Below the pieces are notes generated by a model, which was not told the origin of the DNA, searched no databases, and saw only the letters and a program-made list of their open reading frames with translations. The translations under genes and the position numbers were made by a program. A DNA stretch of 64,000 bases from Pseudomonas abietaniphila (GTDB lineage: Bacteria; Pseudomonadota; Gammaproteobacteria; Pseudomonadales; Pseudomonadaceae), in NCBI RefSeq assembly GCF_039697315.1, contig NZ_CP155619.1, forward strand, positions 5,146,001-5,210,000. The letters run 5' to 3'. The first letter of the stretch is position 1; each line of letters opens with the position of its first letter. Below, in pieces: positions 35,479 to 42,739 of this stretch.

Positions 35479-36363
35479 TCAGGAGCGCAACCGCAGATCG
35501 TTGGCCGATTGCTTCAACAGCCTGCTTGCGGCCTGAACCAGCCAGCACGCCAGAATGAACGGCGCGGTCAGCGTCGCAAGACCTAGGCCCGAGAAACCCG
35601 GTTGCAGCACAATCGCCAGAAGAATCGCAATGCCGGGCAGCCAGGGTTTATAGCGAACATGGCTGAACGCCAGCGCAGCCAACGCCGGGTTGTAACCGGA
35701 CAGTCCCAGCAGCGCGAGGTTGCTTTCCTGTTGCCACACCGCGAAGGCGACCCCACTGATGCAGCCCACCGCCGCCCACAACGCAGCGGTGCGGTTGGCG
35801 ATGAGCAAACCGATCCCGATCAGTACGCCAGCGAGTGGTTGATCCAGCAGAAACACTTGGCCCAGACCTGCGGGCAATGCCTGAATCAGCGGGGCGTCGG
35901 CGGACGGCGGGGTCGGCAGCGGCGCGGCGAACACCAACAGTAACCAACTGAACAGCACAAAGGGTGCGGTGTACGCCTTGAGGCACGAGGCACGAGGCGT
36001 ACGCCGCAGCCAGGCGTGCATGAGCATCGCGCTCAGCCCGCCACAGGCGATGATCAGCAAGGGCAACAGCGGAGACCATTCGAATCGGTAGCCGATCAGC
36101 AACCCCAGCAGTACGCCGTTGTAGCTGTAGATGCCGGACTGGCGTTCGGATTTGGCGTAGCCGCGACGTTGTGCCGTCAGCAGACCGGCCACCGCGCCGA
36201 GCAATGCGCCGCCGAGGGAGGAGGGCGCGCTGATCAGGATCGCGAGCAGGCAAAACAGACCGCACACGGGATTGCGTTGCAGCAACACCTGACTGAAGCC
36301 GTTTAGTAGGGCTTCGGCCCAGTCGGGGCAATGGGAGGAGGGGGCAGCGTTCAGGGTTTCCAT
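35479..36363 (-). CDS. Urea transporter (UT family)
   Basis: 294 residues, about ten membrane segments in two homologous halves. The paired UT motifs are IYSYNGVLLGLLIGY (about 85-99) and LGLSGYNPALAALAF (about 215-229). UT proteins are urea channels. Urea is an end product of the purine route encoded at 46-64 kb, and a GntR-type palindrome (36,388-36,397) lies just upstream. The ATG at 36363 is chosen over an in-frame TTG four codons upstream. Confidence 0.9.
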   Translation of the reverse strand: METLNAAPSSHCPDWAEALLNGFSQVLLQRNPVCGLFCLLAILISAPSSLGGALLGAVAGLLTAQRRGYAKSERQSGIYSYNGVLLGLLIGYRFEWSPLLPLLIIACGGLSAMLMHAWLRRTPRASCLKAYTAPFVLFSWLLLVFAAPLPTPPSADAPLIQALPAGLGQVFLLDQPLAGVLIGIGLLIANRTAALWAAVGCISGVAFAVWQQESNLALLGLSGYNPALAALAFSHVRYKPWLPGIAILLAIVLQPGFSGLGLATLTAPFILACWLVQAASRLLKQSANDLRLRS

Positions 36364-36705
36364 ATATGTATTCAATATTTGTTTTTATTGTATACATAGT
36401 GGCTGAGCGCGTTGCCTTGAGCAAGTCCTTGCGCGGATGACAGTTTGCTCGCGATGGGAGTGAGCCAGTTTCATCACGGGTGAATGACACACCGTATTCG
36501 TCAGCAAGCTAACTCCCACAGATTTTGTGTTCAGCCGGCCATCAGCGTCACCCCAAATAGTGGAAATGCACACCCTACAAGCTTCCTTACTGGCTAACGG
36601 GGTGTGCCAGTCGAATCATTCATGACTGACACCCCACGTTCGCCAGCAGGCCCGCTCCCACGGTTGATACGGTGTTTCCAGTGATGCCCCTGTCGCATTC
36701 ACCTG
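36364..36705. other. Gap with degenerate REP arms between urea transporter and chemoreceptor
   Basis: No gene is seen. It holds the operator-like palindrome listed next and degenerate half REP arms: TTGCTCGCGATGGGAGTGAG near 36,443 with CAGCAAGCTAACTCCCACAG near 36,502, and CAGCAGGCCCGCTCCCACGG near 36,644. Confidence 0.6.
36388..36397. promoter_or_regulatory. TTGTATACAT operator-like palindrome upstream of the urea transporter
   Basis: ATTGTATACAT lies 24 bp before the urea transporter ATG. It matches near-identical sites at 52,864, 53,048 and 56,081, upstream of purine-catabolic genes. Perfect TGTATACA core. Confidence 0.6.
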
Positions 36706-38337
36706 TTAAACCCTGAACTGCCTCAACAACCCGTTCAACTGTTCACTCAAGCCTTTGAGTTGCGCACTGGCCGCGCTCGATTGCTCGGCCGCGACCGCCG
36801 TGCTTTGCGACAGCTGTGCCGCTTGCGTGACGTTCTGATTGATGTCCTCCACGACGTGGGATTGCTGCAAGGTCGCGCTGGCGATCGAGGCATTCAGGCC
36901 GTTGAGATTGCGCAATGCCTGGCTGATCGACGTCAGGCTCTGGCCGGCCAGATTGGCCTGTTCGATAGTCAACTGCGACGCACGGCTGCTGTCGCCAATC
37001 ACCTTCACGGCAGCGTCGGAGTGGCTTTGCAGGCGTTCGATCATTGCCTGGATCTCGGCGGTGGACTTCTGCGTGCGTTGCGCCAGCAAGCGGACTTCGT
37101 CGGCCACCACCGCAAATCCTCGGCCCTGATCACCCGCCCGCGCCGCTTCGATTGCAGCGTTCAAGGCCAGCAAGTTGGTCTGCTCGGCGATGGAGCTGAT
37201 GACCTCCAGTACGCCGCCGATCTGCGTGCTTTCGCTGGACAGCGTACGGATCACTTCCACGGCCTTGTCGATGGTGCCGGACAGGTGATCGATCTGCTTC
37301 AGGCTGCTGTCGATATTGGCCTGACCCTGCTGCGCCTGGGACTCGGCATTGCGCATCTCGCTGGCGGCGTGCTCGGCATTTTTCGCCACGTCCTGAACGC
37401 CATAGGTGACTTCGTTGACCGCCGTGGCGACCTGTTCCATCTGCAGCGACTGCTGCTGGCTTCTTTCCTGCGCCTGCACGGCGTTGTTACCCAGTTCGCT
37501 GGATGCCTGACCCAGCCCGACGGCCGACAGTTGCAGCTCGCCGACGACACGGCGCAGTTTTGCGGTGAAGGCGTTGAAGTGGGTGGCCAGTTGCGTGATC
37601 TCGTCGTTGCCCTGGGTTTCCAGGCTACGGGTCAGGTCACTTTCGCCGCTGGCAATATTGGCCATCGCGTCGACGGTGGTTTTGAGCGGGCCCGCAATGC
37701 TACGGCCAATGAGCGTCAGCAGCACGGCCATGACCAGAATGATGCCGATACTGATCGACAGCGCCTTGATCACCTGTTGCTGGAACTCGGCCTGCACGTC
37801 ATCCACATACACGCCGGAGCCGATGATCCAGCCCCAGGGTGTGAACAACGAGATGTAGGAGGTTTTTTGAACGGCATCACTGGCACCCGGTTTTGGCCAG
37901 CGGTAATTGACCATGCCGGCACCCTTGGTCTTGGCCAGCGTGACCATCTCGTTGAAGACTTGAAAACCATCGGGGTCTTTGACGCCCGACAGATCCTGGC
38001 CTACCAGCTTGGGATTGGCCGGGTGCATGATCATCACCGGGCGCAGATCGTTGATCCAGAAATAGTCGGTCTGGTTGTAGCGCAAACCGCGAATGGCATC
38101 CATCGCCTGCTGCTGGGCCTGTTCTCGGGTCAGCGTGCCAGCGGTTTCCAGGCCGTGGTAATAGTCGAGCAGGCCACTGGCGGTCTGCACCACGTGCATG
38201 GTTTTCTGTGTCTTGGCGTCATAGAGGTCGTCGTGGATTTGTTTGAGCATGGCCACGGCCAGCGTGAACAACATCAGCACAGCGACGATAAGGATCAGCC
38301 ACAGACGCCGGCTGATCGAGAGATTGCGCATATTCAT
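36706..38337 (-). CDS. Methyl-accepting chemotaxis protein with single Cache sensor domain
   Basis: 543 residues: first membrane helix about 13-33, a periplasmic sCache_2-type domain ([34 protein letters not shown]), second helix about 187-209, a HAMP domain (about 210-262) and a signalling domain with the hairpin tip [20 protein letters not shown]. The ATG at 38337 has GGAG 7 bp upstream; an earlier in-frame ATG (MNGVTV) would place that GGAG inside the gene. No CheB/CheR-docking pentapeptide is seen at the C-terminus ([10 protein letters not shown]). The ligand is unknown; related Cache domains often sense organic acids. Confidence 0.93.
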   Translation of the reverse strand: MNMRNLSISRRLWLILIVAVLMLFTLAVAMLKQIHDDLYDAKTQKTMHVVQTASGLLDYYHGLETAGTLTREQAQQQAMDAIRGLRYNQTDYFWINDLRPVMIMHPANPKLVGQDLSGVKDPDGFQVFNEMVTLAKTKGAGMVNYRWPKPGASDAVQKTSYISLFTPWGWIIGSGVYVDDVQAEFQQQVIKALSISIGIILVMAVLLTLIGRSIAGPLKTTVDAMANIASGESDLTRSLETQGNDEITQLATHFNAFTAKLRRVVGELQLSAVGLGQASSELGNNAVQAQERSQQQSLQMEQVATAVNEVTYGVQDVAKNAEHAASEMRNAESQAQQGQANIDSSLKQIDHLSGTIDKAVEVIRTLSSESTQIGGVLEVISSIAEQTNLLALNAAIEAARAGDQGRGFAVVADEVRLLAQRTQKSTAEIQAMIERLQSHSDAAVKVIGDSSRASQLTIEQANLAGQSLTSISQALRNLNGLNASIASATLQQSHVVEDINQNVTQAAQLSQSTAVAAEQSSAASAQLKGLSEQLNGLLRQFRV

Positions 38338-38615
38338 AACCGTCACTCCGTTCATTGTTCTTGTTATTGCGCGAAGCCGTTTCTAAGCCCGGCTTGCGTG
38401 ACGGCGAATCTTCCACGCTCGCGGCTGGCAAAAGCGTGCCCGTCATAAGCGTCTCGGCTCCGATGAGACAAACCTGAGAGCGTTGTAGGGCATTTCTCAA
38501 CTAGTCGTCGAATAAGTCTGAATCGTCGCGAGGGATGACCAAAAAGTGACGTCAGAATTTTTACAGGTATGGCGAAAGGCTTACACGAAGTGGAGATTTT
38601 CGCTCTAGGTTGGAT

Positions 38616-38755
38616 CCCATTTCAGCAGTACATTGGATCCATCAACTGCAGCAACGGACCGCTGCAGGATCAAGGACGATCGACCGTTGCCAGGCATTGG
38701 CGGCCGACAGGAGGTTGGACGGTCTTGCACAAACCCGCTTCGGCGGGTTTTTTTA
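38616..38755 (+). ncRNA. Candidate small RNA with GGA motifs in hairpin loops
   Basis: The region ends in a strong Rho-independent terminator (AAACCCGC-TTCG-GCGGGTTT then T-run). Upstream are seven GGA triplets, several in predicted loops: CTGCAGC-AACGGACC-GCTGCAG (38,647-38,668) and GATC-AAGGAC-GATC (about 38,669-38,682), plus an outer GACCGT/ACGGTC stem further on. GGA in hairpin loops is the RsmA/CsrA binding signature. CTTACA at 38,580 followed 19 bp later by TAGGTT may be the promoter. The 5' end is an estimate; identity is not established. Confidence 0.45.
38731..38755 (+). terminator. Rho-independent terminator of the candidate small RNA
   Basis: AAACCCGC, tetraloop TTCG, GCGGGTTT, then TTTT: an 8-bp stem ending in a T-run. 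No protein gene ends just before it on the + strand, which argues for a non-coding transcript. Confidence 0.9.
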
Positions 38756-38917
38756 TGGCCGCGAAAAGGCCGGTTCCCTCTCTGCGCGTGCCCTCTGTTA
38801 CAACCGTTTCGACCAAATGTCATCACTTAATGGAATTTCCAGCGCTTGCGCCGTTCACAGTACGGACAACAACCCGAGTCCAGGACAGGGCCGGCCGGGC
38901 AGGCAATGGGAAGAATT

Positions 38918-39328
38918 ATGGTGGACGCAGCGCAAATGGCAGCAGACGGGCAGCAAAAAGGACTCATTCTGGTGGTGGAGGATGAGTCGATCATTCGCGA
39001 TTTTGTGTGTGAGATTCTGGGGGACGAGGGCTTTTCGACCCATGCCCTGGAGAGCGCAGACGAGGCCGCGAAATTTCTCGACGATCACGCCGACCGCGTG
39101 TCGCTGTTGTTGACCGACATACTGATGCCGGGCACGTTGAACGGTGCCGACCTGGCAAACCTGTCGGGCAACAAATGGCCGCAGATCCCGATTCTCATCA
39201 TGTCGGGTCACGAGACGCCGGAAAGCTCCGGCGTCCAGCACCCGGTCACCTTTATCCGCAAGCCCTGGAGCTTTGGCCAGCTGCTCGACGGTGTCGACAA
39301 GGCGCTGCAGGGCGGCAAGACGGTCTAG
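38918..39328 (+). CDS. Single-domain response regulator (receiver only)
   Basis: 136 residues: receiver domain with acidic pair in LVVEDESIIRDF, phospho-Asp in LLLTDILMPGTLNG, Ser in IMSGHE and Lys in FIRKPW. There is no output domain. The ATG at 38918 (MVDAAQMAADG) has GGAAG at the right distance; longer frames enter the small-RNA region. Receiver-only proteins act in phosphorelays or bind partners; no histidine kinase is adjacent. A neighbouring chemoreceptor is divergent. Confidence 0.88.
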   Translation: MVDAAQMAADGQQKGLILVVEDESIIRDFVCEILGDEGFSTHALESADEAAKFLDDHADRVSLLLTDILMPGTLNGADLANLSGNKWPQIPILIMSGHETPESSGVQHPVTFIRKPWSFGQLLDGVDKALQGGKTV

Positions 39329-39330
39329 GA

Positions 39331-39939
39331 TCAGCGGTCGGGCTCACATCCTTTCAGCACAAGACGAATGATGGTCTGGGCGGCGGCTTCATAGTCGGCG
39401 TCGTCCAGCTTCGGCTTGCCGGTGACCGTGGAAATCTGCCAGTCGAAATCCGCATATGTCTGGGTCGCGGCCCAGATGCTGAACATGAGATGGTTGGGGT
39501 CGATCGGCGCGATCAAGCCGTCGTCGATCCAGCCCTGGATACAATCGATGTTGTGCCTCGCCTGGCCGTTGAGCTGCTCTACCTGCTCGGGCGTCAGGTG
39601 CGGCGCGCCGTGCATGATCTCGCTTGCAAACACCTTCGAGGCGAACGGCAACTCCTGTGAAATCCTGACCTTGGAACGAATGTAGCCGCTCAACACATCA
39701 GCGGGCACGCCCTCGCGATTGAAGGGGGTCGACGCCTGCATGATGGGCTCGATGATACTTTCGAGCACCTCGCGGTAGAGGTTTTCCTTCGATTTGAAGT
39801 AGTAGTAAACGTTGGGTTTGGGCACACCGGCCTTGGCGGCGATGTCGCTGGTTTTGCTGGCGGCGAAACCCTTGTCGGCGAATTCTTCACTGGCTGCGCG
39901 CAGGATCAGTTCTTTGTTGCGCTCGCGGATGCTGCTCAT
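39331..39939 (-). CDS. TetR-family repressor, RutR-like
   Basis: 202 residues. The N-terminal TetR helix-turn-helix ([39 protein letters not shown]) is followed by a ligand domain. The C-terminal sequence [20 protein letters not shown] and VTGKPKL follows closely what I recall of E. coli RutR, the uracil-sensing regulator of pyrimidine/purine use. The ATG at 39939 (MSSIRERN) is chosen over an upstream start lacking conservation. The 3' end meets the convergent receiver gene with a 2-bp gap. Likely ligand is a nucleobase, by homology only. Confidence 0.85.
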   Translation of the reverse strand: MSSIRERNKELILRAASEEFADKGFAASKTSDIAAKAGVPKPNVYYYFKSKENLYREVLESIIEPIMQASTPFNREGVPADVLSGYIRSKVRISQELPFASKVFASEIMHGAPHLTPEQVEQLNGQARHNIDCIQGWIDDGLIAPIDPNHLMFSIWAATQTYADFDWQISTVTGKPKLDDADYEAAAQTIIRLVLKGCEPDR

Positions 39940-40099
39940 AAAGCTGAATGTCCTTGCCTGCTCGGCGGTGGCGAATGGTAGCACCGGCTTCGCGGCAGGC
40001 TCAAGATTGGTGCAGGGACGGGCCAGCGCCGGTCCGACAGGTTATGCTCCGCAGTCAAAACGCACTCCATCGAAACACCTCGGGAACAGGACAACGCAC

Positions 40100-41029
40100 A
40101 TGGCAGGAAGCAGTTTGCTGGTATTGATCGACGACATCGCGACCGTCCTCGACGACGTTGCGCTGATGACCAAGATGGCGGCCAAGAAAACCGCCGGCGT
40201 GCTGGGTGACGATCTCGCCCTTAATGCGCAGCAAGTGTCGGGCGTGCGTGCCGAGCGCGAGTTGCCGGTGGTCTGGGCCGTCGCCAAGGGCTCGTTCGTC
40301 AACAAGCTCATTCTGGTGCCCGCGGCGTTGGCCATCAGCGCATTCATTCCCTGGGCGGTCACGCCCCTGTTGATGCTCGGCGGCGCGTACCTGTGTTTCG
40401 AAGGTTTCGAAAAGCTGGCGCACAAATTCCTGCACAGCCCGCAAGACGATCAGGCGCAACATGCGAAATTGACCGAGGCGGTGGCGAACCCAGAGACCGA
40501 TCTGGTGGCGTTCGAGAAAGACAAGATCAAGGGCGCGGTGCGCACCGATTTCATTCTCTCGGCGGAGATCATCGCGATCACGCTGGGCACGGTGGCCGAG
40601 GCTTCGCTGACGCAGCAGGTCATCGTGCTGTCCGGTATCGCGATCATCATGACCATCGGTGTTTACGGTCTGGTGGGCGCCATCGTCAAACTGGATGACG
40701 GCGGCCTGTACCTCAGCGAACTGAAAGGCGAGGGCGGCCTGCGACGCATGCAGCGGGCATTGGGTCGCGGCGTGCTGAGCGCGGCGCCTTACATGATGAA
40801 AAGCCTGTCGGTCATTGGTACGGCGGCGATGTTTCTGGTGGGTGGCGGCATCCTGACTCATGGCCTGCCTGTGCTGCACCATGGCATTGAAACCCTGGCG
40901 TCTGCCGCCGGTGGTCTGTCGTTCGTCGTGCCGACGCTGCTCAACGCTGTGGCGGGAATAATTGCCGGTGGTATGGTGTTGGCGGTGGTCATGGGAGCGG
41001 GAAAAATCTGGCGCCTTTTCAAGGCTTGA
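40100..41029 (+). CDS. DUF808 family inner membrane protein (YedI-like)
   Basis: 309 residues. The conserved N-terminus [43 protein letters not shown] is typical of DUF808. Several membrane helices follow (about 70-105, 150-170, 180-200, 235-255, 270-300). The loop [34 protein letters not shown] is conserved. Function is unknown. The gene is divergent from the TetR-type repressor. The ATG follows GGAACAGGAC. Confidence 0.88.
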   Translation: MAGSSLLVLIDDIATVLDDVALMTKMAAKKTAGVLGDDLALNAQQVSGVRAERELPVVWAVAKGSFVNKLILVPAALAISAFIPWAVTPLLMLGGAYLCFEGFEKLAHKFLHSPQDDQAQHAKLTEAVANPETDLVAFEKDKIKGAVRTDFILSAEIIAITLGTVAEASLTQQVIVLSGIAIIMTIGVYGLVGAIVKLDDGGLYLSELKGEGGLRRMQRALGRGVLSAAPYMMKSLSVIGTAAMFLVGGGILTHGLPVLHHGIETLASAAGGLSFVVPTLLNAVAGIIAGGMVLAVVMGAGKIWRLFKA

Positions 41030-41059
41030 ACGGGTACGCGGTGGCGAGGTGTCGGCAGA

Positions 41060-41284
41060 ATGAACAGCCCTTTGTTTTCCAGTGTGGTCGCTTACGCCCA
41101 GCACTGTGAGCGGCAGTTGGTGGAGATCCTTTATCGTCGACCGTCGCTCGATCGGCAACAGGTCATGACGTGGGTGGATGAGCAAAGTCATGCGATGAAG
41201 GACCGTGATCCTCTGGATCTGTTGCGCTCGCTCAACGCCAAGGTGCGCGCTGGCAAACCGTTGCCGTGGGAGAGCTATCCGTGA
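41060..41284 (+). CDS. Small hypothetical protein
   Basis: 74 residues (MNSPLFSSVVAYAQHCERQLVEILYRRPSLD...), predicted helical and soluble, no domain recognised. It starts 30 bp after the DUF808 gene on the same strand and ends about 50 bp before the convergent DUF347 gene. Codon use looks like its neighbours, which supports a real gene. No Cys pairs or DNA-binding signature are visible. Confidence 0.55.
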   Translation: MNSPLFSSVVAYAQHCERQLVEILYRRPSLDRQQVMTWVDEQSHAMKDRDPLDLLRSLNAKVRAGKPLPWESYP

Positions 41285-41332
41285 GGCTCTTTGCAGGCGT
41301 AAGCGCACTTACACCTGCAACGCCGGGCTGAC

Positions 41333-42091
41333 TCAGTTATCAGTGATCTGCCCGTAGGCCTTGGCCGGCTGACGGTTGTAAATCATTGCAGCGCCCACCA
41401 GCAGCACCAGAATGCTCAGCAGCACCAGTGACGAGCCTACGGTGCCGAAGTCCAGCCCCCCTTTTTCGTGGGGCTTGGTCAGTACGTCGCCCAAGGTCGC
41501 CCCGAACGGCCGAGTCAGCACGAAGGCGATCCAGAACAGCGCGACCGACGATATTCGGGTGGTGTAGTGCAGCACCACGACCACCGCAATCGCCGAGCCG
41601 ATCAGCAGTGCGCCGCCCATGAATCCGAGGCCCGAATCATCGGCCAGGAAATCACCCAGCGCGGTGCCCAAGGTGTTGGAAAACAGAATCGCGAACCAAT
41701 AGAACAGCTCGGCCTTGAGCGTGGTCACGCGCGTCACGGACAGCGATTTTTCACTCAGGTACCAGACCGAGAAAATCGCCAGCAGAATGGCCACCAGAAT
41801 TGCCGAGCCTGCTGCGTAGCCAAGCCCGAGGGTGCGGTCCATGAAGTCGGACATCGTCGTACCCGCAGTGCTGGTCGAGAGGATCACGATCCAGTACAGC
41901 GCCGGGTTATATTTTTTGGACGCGAGCTGGGTCAGCAACGTGACCACGAACACACTGATCAGAATCAGCGAACTTATCAGGTAGCCCACGTCCAGGGTCA
42001 TCGACAGTAGGTCGCCGGCGGTTTCGCCCAATGTCGTGGCACAGATTTTCATGACCCAGAATGCAAGGGTGATCTGTGGAAGTTTATTCAT
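41333..42091 (-). CDS. DUF347-repeat membrane protein (COG4705-like)
   Basis: 252 residues with about eight membrane helices in four repeats, each carrying a TxxD-type motif: TTLGETAGD, GTTMSDFMD, GTALGDFLAD and GATLGDVLTKP. The regular repetition of Thr-Asp sites inside helices suggests a transport path, but no substrate is established from sequence. The ATG at 42091 (MNKLPQITLAFW) is used because it starts directly before the first helix. Confidence 0.85.
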   Translation of the reverse strand: MNKLPQITLAFWVMKICATTLGETAGDLLSMTLDVGYLISSLILISVFVVTLLTQLASKKYNPALYWIVILSTSTAGTTMSDFMDRTLGLGYAAGSAILVAILLAIFSVWYLSEKSLSVTRVTTLKAELFYWFAILFSNTLGTALGDFLADDSGLGFMGGALLIGSAIAVVVVLHYTTRISSVALFWIAFVLTRPFGATLGDVLTKPHEKGGLDFGTVGSSLVLLSILVLLVGAAMIYNRQPAKAYGQITDN

Positions 42092-42357
42092 CGTTAATAC
42101 CCGGGGAAGTTCGACAGGATTATTCAAATAGCCGCCTGCAGGAAGCCGACGATGGCGGGCATGATCCGGGTACAGGTGTTAAAAATAGGTCGTCTGAACA
42201 TGAAAACGCTATGAAAGAACCTGTTACCGGTTCATTAGCAAACAGTACGCGACCCATCGCGCAGCTAGCGGTTTCAGAGCGGCGTAGAATGCCGGTCGGC
42301 GTGTCGATAAGCGAAGCCGCTAATTGATTGTGCAGGATTGAATTAAGGAGAGATCCC

Positions 42358-42654
42358 ATGCACGGAAATGGAATGGCCGGAGACCTGTTGCACCTGTGTG
42401 TTTATCTGTTGACCATCGTTGCCTGGCTGTACTTGTGGCTGACCTGTGTGTTTAGTGCAAAGGTGCCCTTCAAGCGAAGACTGGGGACGCATGCCTTGCT
42501 CATCTTCGCGCTGGGCGTGCCCAGCCTGGCGACCGTCATGGTGGGCGGTGCTTTTCTGTTGTTTGGACTGGAATACATCCTCTGGAGCCTGATGGTGGTC
42601 GGGGTCGGTTTCCCCATCGCCAGCGCCCAGGTGGTACGCGCTCACCAGGTCTGA
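42358..42654 (+). CDS. Small integral membrane protein
   Basis: 98 residues with three predicted membrane helices (about 7-27, 37-58, 62-82) and no recognised family. TTAAGGAG lies 7 bp before the ATG, a strong ribosome-binding site. It lies on the + strand 85 bp before the RHS/TccC gene. Whether it is linked to the toxin is unclear; it is not an obvious immunity protein because it precedes the toxin and has its own signals. Confidence 0.65.
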   Translation: MHGNGMAGDLLHLCVYLLTIVAWLYLWLTCVFSAKVPFKRRLGTHALLIFALGVPSLATVMVGGAFLLFGLEYILWSLMVVGVGFPIASAQVVRAHQV

Positions 42655-42739
42655 CGACCACGCGTCGCCCTATAGCGCTCAATACGGCGTTCGTGTCTAG
42701 CCTTACTCAATAGAAGGCACAGACACGGATGTCGGCATC

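Larger units (their letters stand above)
38338..38917. other. Divergent gap between chemoreceptor and receiver genes
   Basis: 580 bp without a credible protein gene. The central part, about 38,616-38,755, looks like a small RNA gene (next entry). Short open frames here lack ribosome-binding sites and run through the terminator. Confidence 0.6.

Noticed and set aside
38568..38585. GacA binding box (TGTAAG-N6-CTTACA) before the candidate small RNA
   Set aside because: Only the CTTACA half is present; the expected TGTAAG position reads TATGGC.
42358..42654. Immunity protein for the TccC-like toxin
   Set aside because: It lies upstream of the toxin with its own ribosome-binding site and resembles no immunity family; Tc-type toxins normally need none.
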